A DNA stretch of 64,000 nucleotides from JAVVHE01 sp032249695 (lineage in GTDB: Bacteria > Pseudomonadota > Alphaproteobacteria > Sphingomonadales > Sphingomonadaceae): contig JAVVHE010000011.1 in NCBI GenBank assembly GCA_032249695.1, positions 1 through 64,000 on the forward strand, written 5' to 3'. Below the pieces are notes generated by a model, which was not told the DNA's origin, searched no databases, and was given only the letters and a program-made list of their open reading frames with translations. Numbering within the stretch: position 1 is the first letter of the stretch; every line of letters begins with the position of its first letter. Of this stretch, positions 26,941-35,747 are shown piece after piece. The position numbers were made by a program, and so were the translations under genes.

Positions 26941-27761
26941 GCGGGTCGCCCCGGCAGGGCGGCGTCGTGCTGGCGCTGAGCGGGGGCGCGGCGCTCGGCT
27001 GGGCGCATCTGGGCGTGCTCGAAGTGTTCGCCCGGGCGGGCGTCCGCGTGGTCGCGGTGGCTGGAACGTCGATGGGCGCGATCGCGGCCGCCGGCTTCGC
27101 GTCGGGGCGGCTGCAGGCCGTGACCCAACTCGCGCTCAGCACCAAGCGGCTGCGGGTGGCGCGGCATCTCGATCTGTTCGGGCGCGGCGGCGGGCTGATC
27201 GGCGGAGCGGTGATCGAGCGCACGCTGACGGCCGAACTCGGCGCAGCGCGGCTGGAAGCGCTCGGCCTGCCCTGCGCTGTCGTCGCCGTCGACGTAGCAA
27301 GCGGCGAGCCAGCCGTGCTCCGCAACGGTCCGGCGGTCGAGGCCGTCATGGCGTCCATCGCCATCCCCGGCGTGATCGCGCCCGTGCGGCTCGGCGGACG
27401 CCTGCTGATCGACGGCGGCGTCGCCGACCCTGTCCCCGTTCGAGCGGCGCGCGCCCTCGCTACGCGGCCCGTCGTCGCGGTGAATGTGCTTGCTGACTGG
27501 CCATCGCGCGCGCGCCACCTGGGCCTGGCCGATCAGCGCGCCGATCGCAGCCTCGCGCAGATGACCGGCGGAATCGCGCTGCTGATGCGCCATCTTGCAG
27601 CGACACGCCTGGCGATCGACGCGCCCGACCTGGTGATCGAGCCTGCGACCGGCCGCTTCAGCCCAGCCGCGTTCCACCGCGCCGACGAGCTGATCGCAGC
27701 CGGACGCGACGCGGCGCTGGCGGCGTTGCCGAAGGTCCACGCACTTGCAGGCACATCCTAA
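26937..27761 (+). CDS. patatin-like phospholipase (RssA-like)
   Basis: 274-residue serine hydrolase. The oxyanion hole 'SGGAALGWAHLGVLE' is at about residues 15-29; the nucleophile Ser45 sits in 'GTSMG' (GxSxG), and the Asp of the dyad is Asp159 in 'IDGGVADP'. No signal peptide, so the protein is cytosolic. Patatins hydrolyse acyl esters of phospholipids; the closest bacterial group is RssA/YchK. Start at the ATG at 26937 inside the ATGA overlap with the DUF2007 gene. Ends 65 bases before amtB. Confidence 0.88.
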   Translation: MSGSPRQGGVVLALSGGAALGWAHLGVLEVFARAGVRVVAVAGTSMGAIAAAGFASGRLQAVTQLALSTKRLRVARHLDLFGRGGGLIGGAVIERTLTAELGAARLEALGLPCAVVAVDVASGEPAVLRNGPAVEAVMASIAIPGVIAPVRLGGRLLIDGGVADPVPVRAARALATRPVVAVNVLADWPSRARHLGLADQRADRSLAQMTGGIALLMRHLAATRLAIDAPDLVIEPATGRFSPAAFHRADELIAAGRDAALAALPKVHALAGTS

Positions 27762-27782
27762 ACGGGCTTGCGCCGTTATGCT

Positions 27783-27805
27783 GCGGGTGCGAGCGTTCCA
27801 CCCGC
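27783..27805. terminator. hairpin between patatin gene and amtB
   Basis: GCGGGTG at 27783-27789 pairs with CACCCGC at 27799-27805 around a 9-base loop. It is 21 bases after the patatin stop and 21 bases before the amtB start, so it may end the upstream transcript or act as an mRNA leader structure for amtB. No T-tract follows. Confidence 0.35.
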
Positions 27806-27826
27806 GTGGGGGTGGGAGGCCAAGCT

Positions 27827-29239
27827 TTGGCGAGACGGCGGATCGGGCGTTTCCTGTGTCTCGCGGCGCTGCTTGGCACGCCCCCCGCGCTGGCTGCGCC
27901 GCCGGTGCCCAATAAGGGCGATAGTGCCTGGATGCTGATCTCGACCGCGCTGGTGCTGCTGATGTCGGTGCCGGGGCTGGCGCTGTTCTACGGTGGGCTC
28001 GTCCGGACCAAAAATATGCTTTCGGTGCTGACGCAGGTGTTCCTGATCGTCTCGGTTGCCGCGCTGATCTGGGTGTCGTTCGGCTACAGCCTGGCGTTCA
28101 CCGAAGGCGGCCCGCTGATCGGAGGGTTCGGCAAGGCGTTCCTGCGCGGCGTCACCGCCGACAGCACCGCCGCTACCTTCTCGGCGGGCGTCGTGATCCC
28201 TGAGTTCACCTACATCGCGTTCCAGATGACGTTTGCGTGCATCACGCCCGCGCTGATCATCGGTGCGCTCGCCGAGCGCGTCCGCTTCACGCCGCTGATG
28301 ATCTTCACCGTGCTGTGGATGGTGCTCGTCTACCTGCCGATCGCGCACATGGTCTGGTATTGGGATGGGCCGGACGCGTTCATCACCGCCGCGGCGAAGG
28401 GCCGGGCGGGGATCGAAGCAGCCAATGCGCGCGCGGGGCTGCTGTTCGCGGCCGGAGCGCTCGACTTCGCGGGCGGGACGGTCGTTCACATCAACTCCGG
28501 GATCGCGGGCCTGGTGGGCGCGCTGATCCTTGGCCCACGCGTCGGCTTCGGGCGCGAACCGATGGCTCCGCACAGCCTGACCATGACGATGATCGGCGCA
28601 TCGCTGCTGTGGGTCGGCTGGTTCGGCTTCAACGCCGGTTCCAACCTTGAAGCGAACGGTGTCGCGGCGTTCGCGCTCCTCAACACCTTCGTCGCGAGCG
28701 CAGCGGGTGCGGTCAGCTGGGCGGTCGTCGAGCAGTTGCACTCGGGCAAGCCCTCGATGCTCGGCGGCGTGTCGGGCGCGATCGCGGGGCTGGTTGCCGT
28801 GACGCCTGCCTGCGGCTTTGCCGGGCCGATGGGGTCGATCATGCTGGGGCTGGCGGTCTCACCGATCTGCTGGTGTTTCGTCACGCGCGTGAAACTTTGG
28901 CTGCGCTATGACGATGCGCTCGATGCGTTCGGCATCCACTGCGTCGGCGGCATCGTCGGTGCACTGGCGACCGCGTTCCTTGCGGATCCGCGCCTCGGCG
29001 GACAGGGCGTGGCCGACTATCTCTTGAAGCCCGGCAGCATCGCGTTCACCTACCCCGGCATCGGCCCGCAGTTGCTCGCGCAGGCCAAGGCCGTGGGCGT
29101 CACGCTTGCGTGGAGCGGCAGCGTGTCGGCGCTGCTGCTGCTCGCGATCAAGCGCACCATCGGCCTGCGCCCGGGGGTCGAGGCCGAGCGCGAGGGGCTG
29201 GACCTCACCGAACACGGCGAGCGCGCCTACAACTACTGA
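27827..29239 (+). CDS. amtB: ammonium transporter
   Basis: 470-residue Amt/Rh family channel in the inner membrane. An N-terminal signal-like segment 'FLCLAALLGTPPALAA' precedes 11 hydrophobic helices. Family blocks: 'ALFYGGLVRTKNML', 'GALAERVRF', 'FAGGTVVHINSGIAGL' (first channel His) and 'FGIHCVGGIVGALATA' (second His). Start chosen at the TTG at 27827 behind GGGAGG (27814-27819); this puts the signal peptide at the N-terminus, whereas the GTG at 27806 has no such site. The usual partner PII gene (glnK) is not adjacent. Its end overlaps by 7 bases the convergent CocE-type hydrolase. Confidence 0.94.
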   Translation: MARRRIGRFLCLAALLGTPPALAAPPVPNKGDSAWMLISTALVLLMSVPGLALFYGGLVRTKNMLSVLTQVFLIVSVAALIWVSFGYSLAFTEGGPLIGGFGKAFLRGVTADSTAATFSAGVVIPEFTYIAFQMTFACITPALIIGALAERVRFTPLMIFTVLWMVLVYLPIAHMVWYWDGPDAFITAAAKGRAGIEAANARAGLLFAAGALDFAGGTVVHINSGIAGLVGALILGPRVGFGREPMAPHSLTMTMIGASLLWVGWFGFNAGSNLEANGVAAFALLNTFVASAAGAVSWAVVEQLHSGKPSMLGGVSGAIAGLVAVTPACGFAGPMGSIMLGLAVSPICWCFVTRVKLWLRYDDALDAFGIHCVGGIVGALATAFLADPRLGGQGVADYLLKPGSIAFTYPGIGPQLLAQAKAVGVTLAWSGSVSALLLLAIKRTIGLRPGVEAEREGLDLTEHGERAYNY

Positions 29240-31155
29240 GCCGCTGCAACACCTGCCGCCGCAGCGGGTGCGAGCGGCAGTTCGATGAAGCTCTGGCCTT
29301 GGCCCGCCACGGTCACGCGCTGCTGGGCCGCTCGGTAGAACTCGGGCTTGGCCGTGAAGATCGAGGGCACGAACACCTGCGGGTTGCGGTCGTAGAGTGG
29401 GAACCAGCTCGATTGCACCTGCACCATGATGCGGTGGCCCGGGAGGAACACGTGATTGGCGGTCGGCAGGGCGAAGCGGTAATTGAGCGACGTGTTCGGC
29501 TTGAGCGGCTTGGGCTCGGCGAAGCCGTCGCGATAGCGGCCGCGAAAGATGTCCATCGCAACTGCCAGCTGGTAGCCACCCATCGACTTCTCGATCGGGA
29601 CCGTGTCGGGATAGACGTCGATCAGCTTCACCACCCAGTCGCTGTCGGTGCCGCTGGTCGACGCCGTTAGATGCACCATCGGCTCGCCCGCGATGGCCAA
29701 GGGCTCGGACAGCGGCTCGGTGACAAACGTCAGCACGTCGGGACGCGTCGATGCGTTGCGCTGGTCGCTCGTCAGCCAGCCGGTCCAGTGATCGTCGTCA
29801 TAGCCGATCGGCCGCACCGGCCGCTGCACGAACGGCACCGGATGCGCTGGATCGCTGACATAATCTGCCGCCTGCGGGCGCCCGCGCGTCGGCTGGAACC
29901 CGGCCTTGCCATCGGGCTGCAGGTACAGCCGCTGCGCCGTCCCGCCCGCGGGCGGCCAGCTTGCCAGCCGCTGCCAGCGGTTCGTGCCCGATTGGAACGC
30001 GGTCACGCGCGCCACGTCGGCCGGAGTATCCTTCAGATAGCGCGCGAGAAACGGGCCCAAGACGTTCGCGCGCCACCACTTGGCGGTTTCCTGATCCCAG
30101 CGCACCTGGCCGGTCCTGCTGCCCTGGTCGATCTGCTGGCCGTGGTACCAGGGCCCGAACGACAGCCAGAGATTGTGCGCCCGGTCCTGCGGCTGCACCG
30201 CCTTCCACACCGCGGGAGCGCCGTAGATATCCTCCTGATCCCACAAGCCGTGCACCAGCATCGTCGGCACGGTCAGCGGACGGCTGGCGAGGATCCGGTC
30301 CATCGCCTGGCTCTGCCAGAAGCTGTCATAGGCTGGATGCGCGAGGATCTTCTGCCAGAAACCGATCTGATCCAGCCCGTGATCTGCAGCCATCGTGGCA
30401 GCGTTGCCTGCGCGCAGAAACTCATCGAACACGTCATAGCCGGACCAGTGGAAACGGCGGCTGTTGTCGCGCGTGCCGACCTGCTCGAAGATATAGTCCA
30501 GCTCAAGCTGGCGGAATGCGCCGTTGTGGAACCAGTCGTCGCCGCGCCACCCATCGACCATCGGGTTCATCGGCACCGCGACCTTCAGCGCAGGATGCGG
30601 ATTGACCAGCGCCATCAGCGCGGTGAAGCCGTCGTAACTGATGCCGAGGATCCCAACGCGCCCGTTTGATTCGGGGAGGTTTTTCACCAGATAATCGATC
30701 GTATCATAGGCGTCGGTCGAGTCGTCGACGTTGGTCGGGTTCAGCCCCTGCCCGGCGAGCGGCCGGTTCATGACGTACGTGCCGCCCGATCCGTACTTGC
30801 CGCGCACATCCTGGACGACGCGGATATACTTGCCTTCCACAACCAGGTCGGCGGGGTTGTCATAGCCGTCGAGCACGGTCGCCAGCCGCGCGCTGGCGTT
30901 GATCTGGGTGAGCGCGTCGGCGTTGTAGGGCGTGCGCGTCAGCAGGATCGGCGCGTTTCTGGCACCTTTCGGCACCAGGATGACGGTGTGCAGCTTCACC
31001 CCGTCGCGCATCGGGATCTCAGCCTCGCGCCGCGAGTAATCCCACTGGTCGTCGGGCACGCGCAGCCGCGCCGGGCGCTCGTCGTAGGGCGGCTGCGCTG
31101 CGAGGGTGGGAGTGGTGAGGAGCAGCGCTGCGAGCGCGGCACGGAAGTGGATCAA
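29233..31155 (-). CDS. CocE/NonD family hydrolase (alpha-amino acid ester hydrolase-like)
   Basis: 640 residues with the signal peptide 'ALAALLLTTPTLAAQ', hence secreted or periplasmic. Alpha/beta-hydrolase with nucleophile Ser173 in 'GISYDG', Asp306 in 'GLWDQED' and His338 in 'WYHGQQ', closely spaced like the triad of the alpha-amino acid ester hydrolases and X-Pro dipeptidyl peptidase (S15) family. The C-terminal 200 residues form the jelly-roll domain ('GTDSDWVVKLIDVYPD'). Substrates could be esters or acylated beta-lactams or peptides; cannot be decided. Divergent from the phosphoesterase gene. Confidence 0.92.
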   Translation of the reverse strand: MIHFRAALAALLLTTPTLAAQPPYDERPARLRVPDDQWDYSRREAEIPMRDGVKLHTVILVPKGARNAPILLTRTPYNADALTQINASARLATVLDGYDNPADLVVEGKYIRVVQDVRGKYGSGGTYVMNRPLAGQGLNPTNVDDSTDAYDTIDYLVKNLPESNGRVGILGISYDGFTALMALVNPHPALKVAVPMNPMVDGWRGDDWFHNGAFRQLELDYIFEQVGTRDNSRRFHWSGYDVFDEFLRAGNAATMAADHGLDQIGFWQKILAHPAYDSFWQSQAMDRILASRPLTVPTMLVHGLWDQEDIYGAPAVWKAVQPQDRAHNLWLSFGPWYHGQQIDQGSRTGQVRWDQETAKWWRANVLGPFLARYLKDTPADVARVTAFQSGTNRWQRLASWPPAGGTAQRLYLQPDGKAGFQPTRGRPQAADYVSDPAHPVPFVQRPVRPIGYDDDHWTGWLTSDQRNASTRPDVLTFVTEPLSEPLAIAGEPMVHLTASTSGTDSDWVVKLIDVYPDTVPIEKSMGGYQLAVAMDIFRGRYRDGFAEPKPLKPNTSLNYRFALPTANHVFLPGHRIMVQVQSSWFPLYDRNPQVFVPSIFTAKPEFYRAAQQRVTVAGQGQSFIELPLAPAAAAGVAAAQ

Positions 31156-31274
31156 GCGCCGTGTGCCTTCCCGTCTGAACGCCCCCGCGAACGTGCGACG
31201 AACGCTAGCGCTCCGGGCGGTGTCTTAAAACCATCTTTTGCCGCCTGCCTGCGCCATGCTTAAACGCCACACCG

Positions 31275-34082
31275 ATGCGAAAGGATCGGCCCCAACCCAT
31301 GGTCTGCCTTGCGGCCTTCGCTGCGCTGGCCGCTGGCGCCGCCGCCGCGCAGACCGCCCCGCAGCCGCTGCCCACCGGCCAGCGGATCACGCCGCTCGCA
31401 GCGCCCGGTGCCAGGTTCGAGCCGCTGGTGACCCGCGGCGGCCCCAAGGCGGACTATGTGGCCGACGGAGCAGCAGCGATGGCGGTTTCGCCCGATGGCA
31501 GGCGGCTGGCGGTGCTGACCAGCGGCTACAACCGCTGGAACGGCGCGGACGGCAAGCTGAACCTCGCGGTCAGCCAGCAATATGTGTTGCTGTACGACCT
31601 CGGCCCCGATGGAGCGCGGCACAGCCGCACGCTGACCGTTCCCAACAGCTTCGGCGGGCTTGCATGGCTGCCGGACGGCCGCGGTCTGCTGGTCGGCGGC
31701 GGTGTCGACGATACTTTGGCGGTGCTGGCCGAAGGCCCGGATGGCTGGGGCGCTCCGCAGACGGTGCGGCTTGGCCATGCGGCGGGCATCGGCGCCGGCG
31801 TGCAGCCGCAGGCCGCCGGCGTCGCCACCGATCCGCGCGGGCGGCTGGCCGTGGTGGCGAACTACTTCAACGACTCGGTCTCGCTGGTCGATCTGGCCCA
31901 AGCGCGCGTCACCGCCGAGGCCGACCTGCGCCCCGGCAAGCTCGATCCGGCGCGGCGCGGCGAGGCAGGCGGCAGCTATCCGTTCGCGGTCATCATGGGC
32001 GCGCCCGGCACCGCGTGGGTTTCCGCACCCCGCGACCGCGAGCTGATCCGGCTTGCGGTGGAGCCCGGCAAGGTCGGCGTCACGGCGCGCGTGAAGACGC
32101 TGGGAGAGCCGACCGCTCTGCTCTACGATCCGAAGTCCGGCCGCCTCTACGCAACGCAGGACAACGCCGACCGGCTTGCGATCGTCGACGCGGGCTCGGC
32201 GCGGCTGATCGCCGAACCGCGGCTGGGCCTGCCGGAGGGGATGGGCGTCGTGCCCGGCAAGGGCCTCAACCCCAACGCGATTGCGCTGATGCCCGATGGG
32301 CGCCTGCTCATAACCTACGGCGGAGCGAACGCGGTCGCGATGATCGAGCCGACTGCCGACGACGCGCGCGTGCTGGGGTTGGTGCCCACCGGCTGGTACC
32401 CGTCCGCCGTCGCGGTAACGACCGATGGCGCGCGGGTGTTCGTCGCCAACCGCAAGTCGCCGCCCGGTCCCAATCCGGAAGGATGCCCGCCGCGGCTGGC
32501 CGCCGTACAGTCTCAACCCGCCGGTTGCGGCGCTGCGAACCAGTATATCTTCCAGCTGGAGAAAGCCGGACTGCTGCAGTTCACCGCGCCCACGCCCGCG
32601 CAGCTGCTGGCAACGACCCGCCAGGTCGCGTCGAACATGGGCCTCGACAATGCGCAGGCGCGCGCGGCGGCCGAGCGGACCATGGCGGCGCTGCGCCAGC
32701 GGATCCGGCACGTGGTTTTCATCGTGAAGGAGAACCGCACCTACGACCAGGTGCTTGGCGACCTGGAGCGCGGGAACGGTGACCCCAGGCTTGCGATCCT
32801 GGGCGAGCGGCTTAGCCCCAACCACCATACTCTCGCGCGCCAGTTCGTGACGCTGGATAATTTCTACGATTCGGGCGAGCAGTCCTCGACCGGCTGGACC
32901 TGGACGACCGCCGCGCGCACCACCGACCTTCTGGAGAAGACCGCACCGGTCAACTACGCGCAGCGCGGGCTGGCCTACGAGGCCGAGCAGACCGATCGCG
33001 GCATCGCCACGAGGCTTCCGCCCGCCGAGCGCAAGCGCGTCAACCGCGGGGCCCCCGACGACCCCGACGTGCTGCCCGGCCGCGCGCTGCTGGCGGCGCC
33101 CGATGGCGACCGCGATGACGAGCAGGGCGAGGGGTTTATCTGGAACGCTGCGCTCCGCGCGGGGCTGAGCGTGCGCAATTACGGCTTTTCGTCCGCCAGC
33201 TTCGACGAAGGCCCGTCACCGCCGATCCGCGAGCCGTTCAAGGAAGGGCGTAAGATCTTCGAAGCAGCCGACCACGCGCTCGCCGCTGTAACCGATCCCT
33301 ATTATTGCGGCTTTGACATGCGCCTGCCCGATTACTGGCGAACCGAGGAATGGCTGCGCGAGTTCGCCGAGCAGGAGCGTGCCGGCCACATGCCGCGCCT
33401 GACGCTGCTGCGGCTGGGCGGCGACCATTTTGGCAATTTCGGCAACGCCATCGACGGAGTGAACACCGTCGAGACGCAGATGGCCGACAACGACTACGCC
33501 GTCGGCCGCGTGATCGAGCGCATCGCCGCGAGCCGCTTCCGCCACGACACGCTGGTGTTCGTGATCGAAGACGATGCGCAGAACGGCCAGGATCATGTCG
33601 ACGCTCGGCGATCGATCGCGTTTATCGTCGGACCGTATGTGAAGCGGCAGGCGCTGGTCAGCACGCGCTATACCACGGTCAACCTGGTGCGGACGATCGG
33701 CTCAATTCTGGGCCTGAAGCCGCTAGGCCTCAACGATGCGCTCGCCGTCCCGATGGCGGACGTGTTCGACCTGAACACGCGCGAGTGGCGCTTCACCGCG
33801 CGCCCCGCTCCGGCTCTGAAGACGACTGAGCTCCCGATCGCGCCTGAGCGTTTCGCGTCGGCCGATCCGGTGTGCCCGGGCCGCAACAGCGCGTGGTGGG
33901 CGCAGGCGATGGCCGGGCAGGACTTCAGCGCGGAGGATCGGCTGGATACCGACCGCTTCAACGCCGCCCTGTGGGAGGGACTCGGCACCGGCCCGCAGCC
34001 CGTCCAGCGCACCGGCGCCGACCTCAGCCAGAACCGCGCCGCGCTGCTAGCCGCCTCGCCCGCCCCGGGCCGCTGCGGCTAG
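31275..34082 (+). CDS. secreted phosphoesterase-family protein with beta-propeller region
   Basis: 935 residues: signal peptide ('LAAFAALAAGAAAAQ'), a YVTN/SMP-30-like beta-propeller from about residue 40 to 420 (repeats such as 'MAVSPDGRRLAVL' and 'VAVTTDGARVFVAN'), and a C-terminal alkaline-phosphatase-superfamily domain from about 480 ('VVFIVKENRTYDQVLGD', 'GDHFGNF', 'VFVIEDDAQNGQDHVDA'). The last three are the phosphoesterase (PF04185, acid phosphatase/phospholipase C-like) metal-site blocks. A role in periplasmic phosphate scavenging is plausible. Start at the ATG at 31275; no good ribosome binding site. Ends 3 bases before the convergent ATP12 gene. Confidence 0.85.
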   Translation: MRKDRPQPMVCLAAFAALAAGAAAAQTAPQPLPTGQRITPLAAPGARFEPLVTRGGPKADYVADGAAAMAVSPDGRRLAVLTSGYNRWNGADGKLNLAVSQQYVLLYDLGPDGARHSRTLTVPNSFGGLAWLPDGRGLLVGGGVDDTLAVLAEGPDGWGAPQTVRLGHAAGIGAGVQPQAAGVATDPRGRLAVVANYFNDSVSLVDLAQARVTAEADLRPGKLDPARRGEAGGSYPFAVIMGAPGTAWVSAPRDRELIRLAVEPGKVGVTARVKTLGEPTALLYDPKSGRLYATQDNADRLAIVDAGSARLIAEPRLGLPEGMGVVPGKGLNPNAIALMPDGRLLITYGGANAVAMIEPTADDARVLGLVPTGWYPSAVAVTTDGARVFVANRKSPPGPNPEGCPPRLAAVQSQPAGCGAANQYIFQLEKAGLLQFTAPTPAQLLATTRQVASNMGLDNAQARAAAERTMAALRQRIRHVVFIVKENRTYDQVLGDLERGNGDPRLAILGERLSPNHHTLARQFVTLDNFYDSGEQSSTGWTWTTAARTTDLLEKTAPVNYAQRGLAYEAEQTDRGIATRLPPAERKRVNRGAPDDPDVLPGRALLAAPDGDRDDEQGEGFIWNAALRAGLSVRNYGFSSASFDEGPSPPIREPFKEGRKIFEAADHALAAVTDPYYCGFDMRLPDYWRTEEWLREFAEQERAGHMPRLTLLRLGGDHFGNFGNAIDGVNTVETQMADNDYAVGRVIERIAASRFRHDTLVFVIEDDAQNGQDHVDARRSIAFIVGPYVKRQALVSTRYTTVNLVRTIGSILGLKPLGLNDALAVPMADVFDLNTREWRFTARPAPALKTTELPIAPERFASADPVCPGRNSAWWAQAMAGQDFSAEDRLDTDRFNAALWEGLGTGPQPVQRTGADLSQNRAALLAASPAPGRCG

Positions 34083-34085
34083 CGC

Positions 34086-34769
34086 TCAAGCGATCAGCTC
34101 CAGCATCCGCGCGCCGGCGAGCAGGCTAACCTTGCGGTCGGCGCGGCTTTTGGCAGCGAGCGCGTCCTCGCCCCACTGTTCGGCCTGCCACAGCTCGTCG
34201 AGCTGGCCCGCCTCCCACGCGCCTTCGGGCCCCAGCGCGCCGCCCCAGAGCGCCAGCCCGATGACCAGCGAGCCCGAGACGGTGACGATCGGGTGCAGCC
34301 CCGCCAGCTCGAACGGCTTCAATGTGCCCACCACCGCCGCCAGCCGCGCCATCGTCGCGGGCGGCTGCGGTTTGGGCATCAGCCCCGTGGTCACCGTGAA
34401 CTGCACGCCGTAGCGCCCCGCCGCCCACGTCAGCAGCGGGTTCCACAGCTCGGCCTGGCGCGCGGCGAGCTCGGGGGGCCCGTTGGCCCGGTAACAGAGC
34501 AAATCGGTCGCGGCGTAAGCGGCGAGCGCCGCGGCATGGTCGGCGCCCACGCGGTCGATCGCGGCGTTCGCCAGTCCCGTCAGCCGCATCTCGCCGGGCT
34601 TCAGCTCGCCGTCGACCGCAGCCCACTCGTCCGCGATCGCTTCGGCCAGCCGCTCAGTCGGCAGGATCAGCTGCGCACCCGCGGGCGTGCGGACCGGCTT
34701 GCCATCCAGCTCCACCGTCCAGCCGCCGGGCGCCGCGGCAGCAGCCGCCGCGCGCCAGAAGCGCTTCAC
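34086..34769 (-). CDS. ATP12 family protein (F1-ATPase assembly chaperone homologue)
   Basis: 227 residues, typical of the alphaproteobacterial ATP12 family. Blocks: 'GWTVELDGKPVRTPAG', 'LAEAIADEWAAV', 'DLLCYRANGPPELAARQ', 'WNPLLTWA' and 'ALWGGALGPEGAWEAGQLDE' in short pieces. In mitochondria Atp12p binds F1 alpha subunits; the bacterial role is inferred. The GTG at 34769 overlaps the stop of the small membrane protein as GTGA, so translation is coupled; upstream frame extension is not protein-like. Last gene of the crcB-rluC-HAD-membrane protein operon. Confidence 0.88.
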   Translation of the reverse strand: MKRFWRAAAAAAAPGGWTVELDGKPVRTPAGAQLILPTERLAEAIADEWAAVDGELKPGEMRLTGLANAAIDRVGADHAAALAAYAATDLLCYRANGPPELAARQAELWNPLLTWAAGRYGVQFTVTTGLMPKPQPPATMARLAAVVGTLKPFELAGLHPIVTVSGSLVIGLALWGGALGPEGAWEAGQLDELWQAEQWGEDALAAKSRADRKVSLLAGARMLELIA

Positions 34770-34975
34770 CGCCCGCGCCAGCGCGCCAGCAGCACGCGCG
34801 GCAGAACGAGGCTCATCAGCGCGCCCGCCACAACGCACACCGCCCCGGTATGCGGCAGCGTCACGCCCAACAGCGCGGTCTTCCACAGGAAGAAGCCGAC
34901 GACCATCAGCAGGATGCCGGCCAGGCGCAGCAGGCTCAGCGACTGGAAGCGCTGCTTGGCGAGTTCGGGGGTCAT
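34766..34975 (-). CDS. small two-span membrane protein
   Basis: 69 residues: 'LLRLAGILLMVVGFFLWKTALLG' and 'AVCVVAGALMSLVLPRVLLARW' are two hydrophobic segments joined by a short loop, followed by a basic end. Starts at the ATG at 34975, which overlaps the HAD gene stop as ATGA with GGAG upstream, and ends in a GTGA overlap with the ATP12 gene. The tight coupling shows that it is a real gene. No named family recognised; alphaproteobacterial genomes often have such a protein between the HAD and ATP12 genes. Confidence 0.75.
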   Translation of the reverse strand: MTPELAKQRFQSLSLLRLAGILLMVVGFFLWKTALLGVTLPHTGAVCVVAGALMSLVLPRVLLARWRGR

Positions 34976-35622
34976 CGTGTCTCCAACAAGTCGGGGATTT
35001 CGGCATAGCGAACCGCAACTGCGCGCGCTCCGGTCGCGATCAGCTCGTGCGGCTGGTGATAGCCCCAGCCGACGCCCACCGGGTCCGCGCCCGCCGCCAC
35101 GCCCATCAGCATATCGAAACGCGTATCGCCGATCATCGCCACATGGCTTGCGCCCGCTTCGGCCGCCGCTGCGTGGAGCATCGACGGGTGCGGCTTCGAT
35201 GGATGCCGGTCGGCGGTCTGCAGCGTCACGAACCGCGCGTAAAGCCCGTGCGCAGCGAGGCAGTGCCTCAGCCCGCGGTCCGATTTGCCCGTCGCCACGC
35301 CCAACTGCCAGCCGCGCGCTTCGAGCTCGGCCAGCGCCTCGACGGCGCCGGGATAGAGCGGTTCCTCGACGTGACCGTTCGCGCGCAGCACCGTGAAGGC
35401 CGCCTTGTAGCGCTCGGCAAGTTCGAGGCAGGCCGAATCGTCGCTGCCGGGCAGGATGGTCTTCGCGGCTTCGAACAGGCTGAGGCCCACGATCCGCCGC
35501 GTCGCCTCGGCTCCGGGCCAGGTGATCCGCAGGTCATCGAATGCCATCTCCATCGCCCGGCAGATGGTCGCCGCACTATCGACCAGCGTTCCATCGCAAT
35601 CGAACACGGCAAGGCGCGTCAT
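34972..35622 (-). CDS. HAD-IA family hydrolase (phosphoglycolate phosphatase-like)
   Basis: 216 residues. HAD motifs: I 'VFDCDGTLVDS' at residues 6-16, II 'GVATGKS' near 108, III Lys in 'PSKPHPSM' and IV 'IGDTRFDM' near 167. A four-helix cap lies between motifs I and II. The protein dephosphorylates a small sugar or glycolate phosphate in the cytosol; the substrate is uncertain. Start at the ATG at 35622, where the motif begins in the usual place. It is 125 bases after rluC in the same direction. Confidence 0.9.
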   Translation of the reverse strand: MTRLAVFDCDGTLVDSAATICRAMEMAFDDLRITWPGAEATRRIVGLSLFEAAKTILPGSDDSACLELAERYKAAFTVLRANGHVEEPLYPGAVEALAELEARGWQLGVATGKSDRGLRHCLAAHGLYARFVTLQTADRHPSKPHPSMLHAAAAEAGASHVAMIGDTRFDMLMGVAAGADPVGVGWGYHQPHELIATGARAVAVRYAEIPDLLETR

Positions 35623-35747
35623 TTAGGGTCTGTTCATTGGCATTAGCGCCCGCTTGATCCGAGCGTCACGACGGTCGCGAACGCGGCCTGCGGCCGCCCT
35701 CGCCACCACGCTTCGCGCGGTCCCGCTCCCCGTGCCGGGTAGAATCT

